From: Streptomyces actuosus
GTDB lineage: Bacteria; Actinomycetota; Actinomycetes; Streptomycetales; Streptomycetaceae
Assembly (NCBI RefSeq): GCF_016921115.1
Contig: NZ_JAFFZS010000001.1
Location: forward strand, 372,001 to 436,000
Direction of reading: 5' to 3'
Length of the DNA: 64,000 nucleotides
Shown here: piece after piece, positions 8,318 through 16,064 of the stretch
Layout: each line of letters begins with the position of its first letter
How positions within the stretch are numbered: the stretch's first letter is position 1
Position numbers and translations under genes: made by a program
Notes under the pieces: model-generated
Database searches by the model: none
The model's input: the letters and a program-made list of their open reading frames with translations, nothing else
Told to the model about the DNA's origin: nothing

Positions 8318-8827
8318 ATGGCGCCAACCGACACCTCGCACCACCGCCGCCCGCGGCTCCCCCGCGGCTGGCGCAGGACCGCCGCGCGCCTGCCGATCCT
8401 GGCGTTCCGGGCGGGGCTGGCGCCGCTGTTCCGGCAGCGGCTGCTGCTCCTGCACCATGTCGGACGCACGACCGGCATCGACCGGCAGGTGGTGCTGGAG
8501 GTCGTCACCAGGGATCAGGGCGGCGCGTCGTGGACCGTCGCCTCGGGGTTCGGCCCGTCGTCGGACTGGTACCTCAATCTCCGTCGGCAGCCGCACACGC
8601 TCATCCAGGTCGGCAACCGCCACATACCGGTGACGGCGCACTTCCTCTCCGCCGACGACGGCGCCGAGACCATGGCCGGCTACGCGCAGCGACATCCGGG
8701 CACGGCCCGCCGGCTGTGTGCGTTCATGGGGTTCCCGGTCGACGGCGGCGCGGCCTCGTTCCGCGAGGCGGGTCGGCGGATCCCGTTCGTGCGGTTGGCG
8801 GCGGCGGTCGGACACCGCCCGGCCTGA
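8318..8827 (+). CDS. Deazaflavin (F420)-dependent nitroreductase-family protein (DUF385)
   Basis: A 169-residue protein of the Ddn/DUF385 split-barrel family. Recognisable parts are LLLLHHVGRTTG near 50, the segment WTVASGFGPSSDWYLNLRRQP near 78-98 (typical of these F420H2-dependent reductases) and an arginine-rich N-terminus. The family reduces quinones, nitroaromatics or other acceptors with F420H2; the substrate is unknown. I chose the ATG at 8318 with GGAGGA just upstream; a GTG at 8300 is in frame but has no ribosome site. It is divergent from the phosphatase and is followed 41 bp later by a gene in the same direction. Confidence 0.83.
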   Translation: MAPTDTSHHRRPRLPRGWRRTAARLPILAFRAGLAPLFRQRLLLLHHVGRTTGIDRQVVLEVVTRDQGGASWTVASGFGPSSDWYLNLRRQPHTLIQVGNRHIPVTAHFLSADDGAETMAGYAQRHPGTARRLCAFMGFPVDGGAASFREAGRRIPFVRLAAAVGHRPA

Positions 8828-8868
8828 CCGGCGCGGGACACCGACTCGGCACCCAGGAGGGGGACGGT

Positions 8869-9363
8869 TTGAGCACGAGAGAACCCGGCCGCGGCGACGA
8901 TCCGGACAGGCGGGATCCGGTCCGAGGTCTGCCGGACGACCCGTGGGACCGGTTCCTGCGGGAGTGCGCCCACCCGCGCGGGGGCACGGCGCCCACCGAG
9001 CCGTCCGCCCGGGCCCGCACCGAAGGTGCGCCGGTGCGGCCGCCGTCCGCACCCCGGCCCGAGGTTCTGCGGCACCCGGTCGGCGACCTCTGGGAGCCGC
9101 ACGAGACCCCCGTCACCGCGTGGCGCGACCTGGACGGTCCGGCCCGCCGGCGGCGTCTGGTCCGGGTCTGCGGAACGGCAGCGGCCGTGACCCTGCTGCT
9201 CGTCCTGTGGTCGGGTGCGCCCGTGGACGGGCCGGAGGAGTCGGGCACCTCCGCGGACGCCACCCCGAGGCAGTCGGAGGTGGCCCCGCCGGCTCCTCAC
9301 GCGACCGGCCCCGCGGCGCTCCCCTCGGCGGACGGCTCCGCCGCCGCACCGCAGCCCGACTGA
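8869..9363 (+). CDS. Hypothetical single-span membrane protein
   Basis: A 164-residue protein that I do not recognise. The N-terminal 105 residues are hydrophilic and rich in Arg, Pro and Asp; one membrane helix follows (LVRVCGTAAAVTLLLVLW, about 102-119); the remaining tail is rich in Pro, Ser and Ala. The predicted topology is type II or bitopic with an outside low-complexity tail. The TTG start at 8869 is chosen because of a strong GGAGGGGGA just before it. It may be co-transcribed with the DUF385 gene and converges on the MarR gene with a 37-bp gap. Confidence 0.65.
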   Translation: MSTREPGRGDDPDRRDPVRGLPDDPWDRFLRECAHPRGGTAPTEPSARARTEGAPVRPPSAPRPEVLRHPVGDLWEPHETPVTAWRDLDGPARRRRLVRVCGTAAAVTLLLVLWSGAPVDGPEESGTSADATPRQSEVAPPAPHATGPAALPSADGSAAAPQPD

Positions 9364-9400
9364 GCGGGCGTGGCACGGCGGCGCGGCGCGGGCCCGGTCG

Positions 9401-9934
9401 TCAGCCGTCGCGCCTGGCCGCGGCGTCCGCCCAGCCCAGCGGGAACATCTCCAGATCGTCGGCGGCCGGGACGGGCGGCTCGCCGCCGACCTCGTTGAAC
9501 GCGGTCAGGGCCTCGACCAGGGCCGCCCGCCGGTCGGCGTCCAGCCGCTCCACGATCGCGGCGATCTCGGCCCGCCGCCGGGCGGTGACCTCGGCGACGG
9601 TGCTCCGCCCCTCCTCGGTCAGCTGCAGCAGCGTCTCGCGCCGGTTGTCCGGGTTGACCTGCCGGTCCGCCAGCCCGGCCGCGATCAGGCGGTCCACCAT
9701 CCGCATGGCGGTCGACGGCGCCACCTGCAGCAGCTCCGCCAGCGCCACCAGCTTCGTGGCGCCCCGCGTCGACAGCACCACCAGCATCCGGAACTGCGGA
9801 AGCGTCACGCGCTCCTCGACGGCGGCCAACGACCGCGCCGACACCGCCACCAGCAGCCTGGACGCCGTCAGCACCGCACGGGTGACCGCGTCCACATCAT
9901 CCACGCCCTCGGTCAGGGCCTCATGCTCCCGCAT
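9401..9934 (-). CDS. MarR-family transcriptional regulator
   Basis: A 177-residue winged-helix regulator. The central part includes the recognition region (LAELLQVAPSTAMRMVDRLI, about 80-99) and the wing (RQVNPDNRRETLLQLTEEG, about 104-122), with helical dimerisation ends. Ligand and targets are unknown. The ATG at 9934 follows an AAAGGAG ribosome site. A 14-bp inverted repeat lies about 60 bp upstream and could be its own operator. The regional TTTTGCAT palindrome is not present in front of this gene, so there is no direct evidence that this protein binds it. Confidence 0.9.
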   Translation of the reverse strand: MREHEALTEGVDDVDAVTRAVLTASRLLVAVSARSLAAVEERVTLPQFRMLVVLSTRGATKLVALAELLQVAPSTAMRMVDRLIAAGLADRQVNPDNRRETLLQLTEEGRSTVAEVTARRRAEIAAIVERLDADRRAALVEALTAFNEVGGEPPVPAADDLEMFPLGWADAAARRDG

Positions 9935-9992
9935 GACTCCTTTCTATCGCGCCGACGGGCCGATGCACGCGCCCCTGATGCAGCAACTGCGG

Positions 9993-10006
9993 GTCATGGT
10001 CATGAC
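9993..10006. promoter_or_regulatory. 14-bp inverted repeat upstream of the MarR gene
   Basis: Perfect palindromic arms GTCATG-GT-CATGAC. The position, about 60 bp upstream of the MarR start, suits an autoregulatory site. No other copy was noticed in the window. Confidence 0.4.
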
Positions 10007-10130
10007 GCCGGCCGGATCGTCCCGGAGTGAGCGAGCTCCCGTTCGTACGAAAACGCCCGAGTCGGGCCCGATCCGCGCCGTGCGCCCATGTCTGCTCCTC
10101 CCCGCGGCAGCGGCGGGCCCGGGACGGCGA

Positions 10131-10172
10131 AGGCCGCCCCTCCCGGCCGTGGACGGCCGGGAGGGGCGGCCT
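10131..10172 (-). terminator. Terminator after the SulP gene
   Basis: A perfect 18-bp stem (10131-10148 paired with 10155-10172) with a 6-nt loop, 13 bases beyond the SulP stop codon on the minus strand. It also insulates the MarR promoter region. Confidence 0.8.
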
Positions 10173-10184
10173 CGCGGGTGGTCG

Positions 10185-11687
10185 TCAGTGGCTGCCGGCG
10201 AACCGGCCGGCCAGCTTCTCGTGCATCTGGGCGCTGGGCTCGTTCAGGCCGACGATGGTGACCTTCTTGCCGCGCTGGGCGTACTTGGTCTCGATCGCGT
10301 CCAGGGCCGCGACGGAGGAGGCGTCCCAGATGTGGGCGTCGGACAGGTCGATGACCACGTCGTCGGGGTCGTCCCGGTAGGCGAACCGGTGGACGAGGTC
10401 GTTGGAGGAGGCGAAGAAGAGCTCGCCGGTCACCGCGTAGACGACCTGGTTTCCGTCCGGGTCGACGACGCCGGAGACCTCGGCGAGGTGGGCCACACGC
10501 TTGGCGAAGATCACCATGGCGGTGACGGAGCCGACCACGACGCCGATGGCGAGGTTGTGGGTGGCGACCACGACCGCGACGGTGGTCACCATGACGACCG
10601 TCTCGCCCAGCGGCATGCGGCGCAGTGTCCTGGGCGCCACGGAGTGCCAGTCGAAGGTCGCGAAGGACACCATCACCATGACGGCGACGAGGGCAGCCAT
10701 CGGGATGTCGGAGACCACCGGCCCGAAGACGATGCACAGCACCATCAGGAACGCGCCGGCGAGGAACGTCGACAGACGGGTGCGCGCCCCCGACACCTTC
10801 ACGTTGATCATCGTCTGGCCGATCATGGCGCACCCGCCCATGCCGCCGAAGAAGCCGGTGACGATGTTGGCGATGCCCTGGCCGACGGCCTCGCGGGTCT
10901 TGCCGGAGCGGGTGTCGGTGATGTCGTCGACCAGCTTCGCGGTCATCATCGACTCCATCAGACCGACCAGCGCCATGGCGAGCGCGTACGGCGCGATGAT
11001 CTTCAGGGTCTCCAGGGTGAACGGCACGTCGGGCAGACCCGGCACGGGCAGGGTCGAGGGCAGCGCGCCCTTGTCACCGACGGTCGGCACCGCGATCCCG
11101 GCCGCGACGGTGATCACGGTCAGGACGATGATCGAGACCAAGGGGGCCGGAACCACCTTCGTGACCTTGGGGAACAGCACCATCAGCGTCAGCCCGGCAA
11201 CGACGAGCGGGTAGACCGCCCAGGGCACGTCGAGCAGCTCCGGCACCTGTGCCATGAAGATCAGCACGGCGAGGGCGTTGACGAAGCCGACCATGACGCT
11301 GCGCGGCACGAACCGCATCAGCCGGGCCACCCCCAGCGCGCCCAGGGCGACCTGGAACACGCCGGCCAGGACGACGGCCGCGACCAGGTACTGGAGCCCG
11401 TACTGGTGGTTGAGGGGGGCGATGACCAGAGCGACCGCGCCGGTCGCCGCAGAGATCATCGCCTTCCGGCCGCCCACGACGGAGATCACCACGGCCATGG
11501 TGAACGAGGCGAACAGGCCGACGCTCGGGTCGACGCCGGCGATGATGGAGAAGGAGATGGCCTCCGGGATCAGGGCCAGCGCCACCACCAGGCCGGCCAG
11601 CACCTCGGTACGGAAGACCTTCGGGGAGGAGAGCCAGTCGGGCCTGGACAGACGCAGCCCGGAGGCCGCGGACAGCGGTGAGGACAT
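10185..11687 (-). CDS. SulP-family anion transporter with STAS domain
   Basis: A 500-residue integral membrane protein of the SLC26/SulP family. About ten to twelve hydrophobic segments span residues 25-390. The N-terminal part has the expected [21 protein letters not shown] stretch, split here by its transport motif, and the C-terminal 100 residues form a STAS domain ([20 protein letters not shown]). Likely substrates are sulfate, bicarbonate or another small anion. I chose the ATG at 11687, where family similarity begins; the open frame runs 68 residues further but is Arg/Gly-rich and not conserved-looking. It is divergent from a MerR gene, and the dyad between them suggests MerR control. 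Confidence 0.87.
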   Translation of the reverse strand: MSSPLSAASGLRLSRPDWLSSPKVFRTEVLAGLVVALALIPEAISFSIIAGVDPSVGLFASFTMAVVISVVGGRKAMISAATGAVALVIAPLNHQYGLQYLVAAVVLAGVFQVALGALGVARLMRFVPRSVMVGFVNALAVLIFMAQVPELLDVPWAVYPLVVAGLTLMVLFPKVTKVVPAPLVSIIVLTVITVAAGIAVPTVGDKGALPSTLPVPGLPDVPFTLETLKIIAPYALAMALVGLMESMMTAKLVDDITDTRSGKTREAVGQGIANIVTGFFGGMGGCAMIGQTMINVKVSGARTRLSTFLAGAFLMVLCIVFGPVVSDIPMAALVAVMVMVSFATFDWHSVAPRTLRRMPLGETVVMVTTVAVVVATHNLAIGVVVGSVTAMVIFAKRVAHLAEVSGVVDPDGNQVVYAVTGELFFASSNDLVHRFAYRDDPDDVVIDLSDAHIWDASSVAALDAIETKYAQRGKKVTIVGLNEPSAQMHEKLAGRFAGSH

Positions 11688-12053
11688 GCAACCGTTTCCG
11701 TGTGGGGCGCCCACGTCCATGCCGCTGCACGCGCGCGCGTCGTACCTGATTCCGCAGGGCGGGGAGACCGCTCCGGCGGCCCGGCCGTCTCGCCGGGAGC
11801 CGTGCCGGGCAGCGCGGCGGTCCGCGGACCGCCGATCGGGCATCATTGCCCGGAAGCCTTCGGGTGCCGTCGACCGTCGAAGGCCGGGCACGCCCCGGAA
11901 CTCTACCCTGACGTAAGGGCAGAGTGCGACGTGCGGCTTGTGCTGCGCAGGCGAAGACCCAGGTCGACAGCCGTCGAGGACCTGTGATTGTTCTCACGTG
12001 GACCGAGTGCCTGCCCTGTTCGGAAAGTGTCGGAGACCCCGAGGAGACGGCCG
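11688..12053. other. Divergent control region between SulP and MerR genes
   Basis: A 366-bp interval with no gene that I can support. Its main element is the dyad at 11901-11924. The G/C-rich stretch next to the SulP start (11690-11890) shows no motif that I recognise. Confidence 0.5.
11901..11924. promoter_or_regulatory. MerR-type dyad operator
   Basis: Arms CTCTaCCCT and AGGGcAGAG separated by six bases (GACGTA), with one mismatch between the nine-base arms. Dyads with this spacing are typical MerR targets. It lies between the divergent SulP and MerR genes, so either or both could be controlled. Confidence 0.6.
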
Positions 12054-12455
12054 GTGACGAGCGAGCGGCAGATGCAGATCGGCGAGGTCGCCGAACGGAC
12101 CGGCCTTTCGCTGCGCACCATCCGCCACTACGAGGAGGTGGGTCTCGTGACCCCCTCCGCGCGCAGCAAGGGGGGCTTCCGCCTGTACACGGAGTCCGAC
12201 GTCGAGCGCCTGATGGTGGTCCGGCGCATGAAGCCGCTGGACTTCTCCCTGGAGGAGATGCGGGACCTGCTCCAGGTCACCGACCGGCTGACCGGTGCCG
12301 ACGGCCCGCCCGCCGGTGAGGAGCTCCGGCTGCTGCGCGAACGGCTGGACTCCTACCGCGCGGTGGCCGACGCCCGTTGCCGGACGCTGCGGGCCCGACT
12401 GGAGATGGCCGAGGACTTCGCCGCCACCCTGCGCCGGCTGAGGCCCGGCGCCTGA
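12054..12455 (+). CDS. MerR-family transcriptional regulator
   Basis: A 133-residue regulator with the complete N-terminal MerR helix-turn-helix and wing: MQIGEVAERTGLSLRTIRHY near 7-26, the winged part KGGFRLYTESDVERL, then a coiled-coil dimerisation helix. The C-terminus is short, with one Cys (ARCRTLRARLE), so metal sensing by a Cys cluster is unlikely. The GTG start at 12054 is supported by GAGGAG seven bases upstream; an ATG at 12072 is the alternative. It is divergently placed to the SulP transporter with a dyad operator between, so it probably controls that gene. Confidence 0.88.
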   Translation: MTSERQMQIGEVAERTGLSLRTIRHYEEVGLVTPSARSKGGFRLYTESDVERLMVVRRMKPLDFSLEEMRDLLQVTDRLTGADGPPAGEELRLLRERLDSYRAVADARCRTLRARLEMAEDFAATLRRLRPGA

Positions 12456-12605
12456 CCCCGCTCCCGGCCGCAGCCACGACGACGGGGCGGGGGCTCGACG
12501 CGCACTGCGCCGCGATCGGAGCGCGAACGGGCCGCGAGAGGCGTTCCCCTGACGCACCACCAGAGGTTACCGTTCGGTAGACGACGGAGTCCCGGAGGTG
12601 CGCGC

Positions 12606-14030
12606 ATGACCCTCGACCGCTGTGCAGGCCTGGCGGAGACCGCCCACGCGCTGGCCGTGGGCGAGGTGAGCTCCCGCCGGCTCGTCGAGGAGACCCTCGC
12701 GCGGATCGAGGCGACGCAGGGCACCCTCAACGCCTTCCGGATCGTGCGGGCGAGTGCCGCGCTGGCGGAGGCCGACGCGGCCGACACGGAGCTGGCCGCG
12801 GGGGTGCGGCGCCCGCTGCTCGGGGTGCCCGTGGCGGTCAAGGACGACATGGACGTGGCGGGCGAACCGACCGCCTTCGGCTGCGGCGGCGACCACCCGG
12901 CCGTCGCCGAGGACGGCGAGGCGGTCCGGCGGCTGCGCGCCGCCGGCGCGGTGATCGTCGGCAAGACCAACACCTGCGAGTTCGGGCAGTGGCCGTTCAC
13001 CGAGGGGCCTGCCTTCGGCGCCACCCGCAACCCCTGGCACCACGGCCACACGCCCGGCGGTTCCTCGGGGGGCTCCGCCGCCGCGGTCGCCGCCGGGCTG
13101 GTTCCCGCGGCGCTCGGCTCCGACGGGGCCGGCTCGGTCCGCATCCCCGCCTCGTGGACCCACCTGGTCGGCATCAAGCCGCAGCGCGGCCGGATCTCCA
13201 CCTGGCCCCTGGGCGAGTCCTTCCAGGGCATCACCGTCAACGGCACCCTCGCCCGCACCGTCGCCGACGCGGCCCTGCTGCTGGACGCCGCGAGCGGCAA
13301 CGACCCCCGCGACCCGCACCGGCCCCCTCGGATCGACGCCGCCGCGGCCGCCGGCCGCGATCCCGGCCGGCTGCGCATCGCCCTGGCCCTGCGTCCGCCG
13401 TTCACCGCGGTACCCGCGCGCCTGCACCCCGCGGTGCGCGAGCGGGTGGTGCGCCTCGCCGAGCGGCTGGAGGGGCTGGGGCACGTCGTCGAGCGCGCCG
13501 ACCCGCCCTACGGGCCGATCGGACTGACCTTCGTGCCCCGCGCCACCGCCGGCATCGCCGAGCGGGTGCGCGACGCGCCCCACCCGGCGCTGCTGGACCG
13601 GCGCACCCGGGACGCCGCCCGGCTCGGGCGGCTGCTCGGCGGGGCGCCGCTGCGTGCGGCACGCCGGGCGGAGGCGGTGCTGCACCGCCGTGTCGGAGGC
13701 TTCTTCGCGTCGTACGACGTGGTCCTCGCGCCCACGACGGCCGCTCCCCCGCCGCGGGTCGGAGCGCTGCGGGACCTCGGCGGGATGGCCACCGACCGGG
13801 CGATGATCGCCGCCTGTCCGTACGCCTGGCCGTGGAACGTGCTGGGCTGGCCCGGCGTCAGCGTCCCCGCCGGCTTCGTCGGTCCGGGGCTGCCGGTCGG
13901 CGCGCAGTTGCTCGGACCGGCGAACAGCGAGCCCCTGCTCATCTCGCTGGCGGCCCAGTTGGAGAGCGAGTTGCACTGGCACGAGCTGTGGCCGCCGCAC
14001 CATGGGCAGGAGCCGGCGGCCGTCGCCTGA
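12606..14030 (+). CDS. Amidase-signature family hydrolase
   Basis: A 474-residue amidase-signature enzyme. The catalytic Lys is in VAVKDDMDVAG near residue 79, and the glycine/serine-rich signature GGSSGGSAAAVAAG and GSDGAGSVRIPAS contain the cis-Ser and nucleophilic Ser. It hydrolyses an amide or carbamate of unknown identity. There are no GatB/GatC genes nearby and the context is monocistronic, so a role in tRNA-Gln amidation is unlikely. The start follows GGAGG at eight bases. No signal peptide; cytoplasmic. Confidence 0.88.
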   Translation: MTLDRCAGLAETAHALAVGEVSSRRLVEETLARIEATQGTLNAFRIVRASAALAEADAADTELAAGVRRPLLGVPVAVKDDMDVAGEPTAFGCGGDHPAVAEDGEAVRRLRAAGAVIVGKTNTCEFGQWPFTEGPAFGATRNPWHHGHTPGGSSGGSAAAVAAGLVPAALGSDGAGSVRIPASWTHLVGIKPQRGRISTWPLGESFQGITVNGTLARTVADAALLLDAASGNDPRDPHRPPRIDAAAAAGRDPGRLRIALALRPPFTAVPARLHPAVRERVVRLAERLEGLGHVVERADPPYGPIGLTFVPRATAGIAERVRDAPHPALLDRRTRDAARLGRLLGGAPLRAARRAEAVLHRRVGGFFASYDVVLAPTTAAPPPRVGALRDLGGMATDRAMIAACPYAWPWNVLGWPGVSVPAGFVGPGLPVGAQLLGPANSEPLLISLAAQLESELHWHELWPPHHGQEPAAVA

Positions 14031-14510
14031 CGGCGTTCGGGTACGCCGGCCCGTGACCGCCGCCGTCTGCGCCAGCGGAGGCCGGGTGCCGCCACCGCGC
14101 GCCCGACGAACGGCTCGACGGGGCCGGGGCTTCGGCGCGGGGTGGCCGGCGCCGCCGGTACCGGGAGGCCCGCGGTGGCGGCAGGCGTCGGGCAGGCCGG
14201 AGCGGACGGAACTCCCGGGAGGGGGACGAGGCCGGGGCGGGCGACTTCGACGCCGGCGCACTCACCGGGGAGCCGGCGTCGTTCCGACCGGCAACTCCGC
14301 GGCCGGAGGCGGAGATCGCCGGGCCGGTGCGCCGGGGGTCCCGGAGCGAGGGCGTTCGCGGTACCGCTCAACAAGGTTGCTTCCGGGGGGACTTCACCGC
14401 CGGACAGGCCGGCGGCACCGCCCGCGCGGGGTTCTCGGGCGGAGCGGGGCGAGGAGGCGGCACCCGACGCGGCCGACGCGGTCACGACAGGACCCTCTAA
14501 GGTGCCCCCC
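14031..14510. other. 480-bp interval without a supported gene
   Basis: An open frame runs through it into the MazF-like gene, but its translation is Gly/Arg/Ala-rich with no domain and no ribosome site. Importantly, no small antitoxin-like gene is visible here upstream of the MazF-like gene. Confidence 0.5.
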
Positions 14511-14957
14511 GTGACTGTGTTTACCGAAGAGGACAACCCCGGCCGCCACGGCCCCACCGCCACCGTCGAGGCCCACCCGCACGAGGTCGGCCAGGTGCGC
14601 ACCGAGTACTCGCCCGCCCACGACGGCGACCCCGACCCCGGTGAGATCGTCTGGACCTGGGTGCCGTTCGAGGAGAACGACGGGCGCGGCAAGGACCGGC
14701 CGGTCCTGGTGGTCGCCCGCGAGGCGGCGGACACCTTCCTGGCCGTGCAGCTGTCCAGCAAGCGGCACGACGGTGACCGCGAGTGGGTGCCGATCGGCAG
14801 TGGCCCGTGGGACCGGTCGGGGCGCGACTCGTGGGTCGACGTGGACCGGGTGCTGCGACTGCACGAGGACGGCATGCGTCGCGAGGCGTGCGCGCTGGAC
14901 CGAGGCCGCTTCAATCTCGTGCGCAACCGGCTCCAGGAGCGCTACGGCTGGAGCTGA
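14511..14957 (+). CDS. PemK/MazF-like protein, solitary
   Basis: A 148-residue protein with the PemK/MazF-type core: GEIVWTWVPFEENDGRGKDR near 43-62, then PVLVVAREAADTFLAVQLSS and later WVDVDRVLRL. MazF-family toxins are mRNA endoribonucleases, but many actinobacterial members of this subtype stand alone and have no tested function. No antitoxin gene is visible on either side. The GTG start has only a weak AAGG upstream; a GTG at 14502 is an alternative. The last 16 bases overlap the end of the convergent PARG-like gene. Confidence 0.72.
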   Translation: MTVFTEEDNPGRHGPTATVEAHPHEVGQVRTEYSPAHDGDPDPGEIVWTWVPFEENDGRGKDRPVLVVAREAADTFLAVQLSSKRHDGDREWVPIGSGPWDRSGRDSWVDVDRVLRLHEDGMRREACALDRGRFNLVRNRLQERYGWS

Positions 14958-15787
14958 GGCTGCGCGAACGCCCGGTCGAACGCCACCCGGACGGTCTGCC
15001 CGCGGGTGCGGTCCAGGATCCCGAACACCACGTGTGCGAAGGTCTCCTCGAAGCGCCCGCGGGGGCCCAGCAGGCCGCGGAACGCCTCCGCGACCTGCGC
15101 GGGGTCGTTGCGGAAGACCCCGCAGCCCCAGGCGCCCAGCACCAGGCGCCGGTATCCGTGCGCGGCGGCCGCCTCCAGCACGCGCTCGGCGCGGACCGCC
15201 AAGGCGTGCGGCAAATCGGCGGCGCGCTCCGGCGCCGTGCGCAGCACGACGCCGGCGTTCGGCGCGGCGGCCGTCAGGAATCCGACGTCGTAGGGCTCGT
15301 CGAGCAGCCGGGCCCGGTCGTCACGGAAGACCGGCACGGCCGGCGCGTGGATGACACGGTCGGTGTAGAACGGGTCGCGGTGGGCGCGGTGGTGGTCGTA
15401 GAACTCCCGGGCCCCCGCCAGGCAGGTGTACAGGGCGGAGGCCCGGCACAGGGCCTCCTCCTGGGCCTGGGCGCCGTTCAGGTAGCCCCCGCCGGGGTTG
15501 CGGGCGGAGGCGAAGTTCAGGACGGCGACGGGCTCGGCGGCGAGCCGGCGCGCGGCCTCGAGACTGCTCTCCCTCGTGACCTCGATCAGCATCGCCGCCC
15601 GGCCGGCTGGGGCGGCCGACAGGTCCGGGGGCGACGGGATCGGGTCCGGCCCGATCATGCGGGTTCCCGCCCGGGCGGCCTCGATCCGCGCGGAGAGGGA
15701 CACCTGGCGGCCGTCGGCGCGCCGATAGGCGCCCGCCGCCACGATCTCCTCGGTCTCCTGTGCGATCGCACGCAGCCGGGCGCTCAT
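14942..15787 (-). CDS. Bacterial-type PARG-like / TIGR02452 macrodomain protein
   Basis: A 281-residue protein of the TIGR02452 (DUF2263) group. It contains the poly(ADP-ribose) glycohydrolase signature GGG-X7-QEE: GGG at residues 99-101 and QEE at 109-111, inside NFASARNPGGGYLNGAQAQE. The catalytic Glu pair is therefore intact. A later LGAWGCGVFRNDP segment matches the phosphate-binding loop of macrodomains. Bacterial PARGs remove ADP-ribose chains, so a role in reversing ADP-ribosylation or handling NAD metabolites is inferred. The ATG at 15787 follows GGGGGAG. It overlaps the 3' end of the MazF-like gene by 16 bases. Confidence 0.85.
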   Translation of the reverse strand: MSARLRAIAQETEEIVAAGAYRRADGRQVSLSARIEAARAGTRMIGPDPIPSPPDLSAAPAGRAAMLIEVTRESSLEAARRLAAEPVAVLNFASARNPGGGYLNGAQAQEEALCRASALYTCLAGAREFYDHHRAHRDPFYTDRVIHAPAVPVFRDDRARLLDEPYDVGFLTAAAPNAGVVLRTAPERAADLPHALAVRAERVLEAAAAHGYRRLVLGAWGCGVFRNDPAQVAEAFRGLLGPRGRFEETFAHVVFGILDRTRGQTVRVAFDRAFAQPQLQP

Positions 15788-16064
15788 GGCGTCTCCCCCG
15801 TGCACGCCATGAGCGCACCGTCCACGCGCACCCCCCGCTGTCTCCCCGTGGTGCTCATGAACACATCGTGAGCGATGCTTGACGTGCGGTGCAACGGAGT
15901 TTTCCGGTGCACGAAAAACTGGACAGCCGGTCCTGCCCGTACCGAACGCGCCGTTGTGCACTCTTGTGCGAAACGGTCGCAGCGTCTTGGGTGGGACGAG
16001 TGCCGCTCCCGGGACGACCCGTGCCGGGAGCGGTGGCATGGTGGACTCTCAGGAGGATCCCGAC
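15788..16064. promoter_or_regulatory. Promoter region between PARG-like gene and egt operon
   Basis: A 277-bp divergent interval. It contains a TTGTGC direct repeat with a period of exactly ten bases (15954-15959 and 15964-15969) and an inverted repeat AGTTTT / AAAACT (15898-15903 and 15915-15920). Either could bind a regulator of the egt operon; neither matches a motif that I can name. The egtA ribosome site AGGAGGA is at 16051-16057. Confidence 0.4.

Noticed and set aside
9401..9934. The MarR protein as the regulator of the TTTTGCAT palindrome set
   Set aside because: Its own upstream region lacks the motif and has a different palindrome; proximity alone is not enough.
14142..14510. Upstream extension or antitoxin gene for the MazF-like protein
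   Set aside because: The in-frame extension is low in complexity with no ribosome site, and no short gene with a DNA-binding or acidic antitoxin profile was seen.
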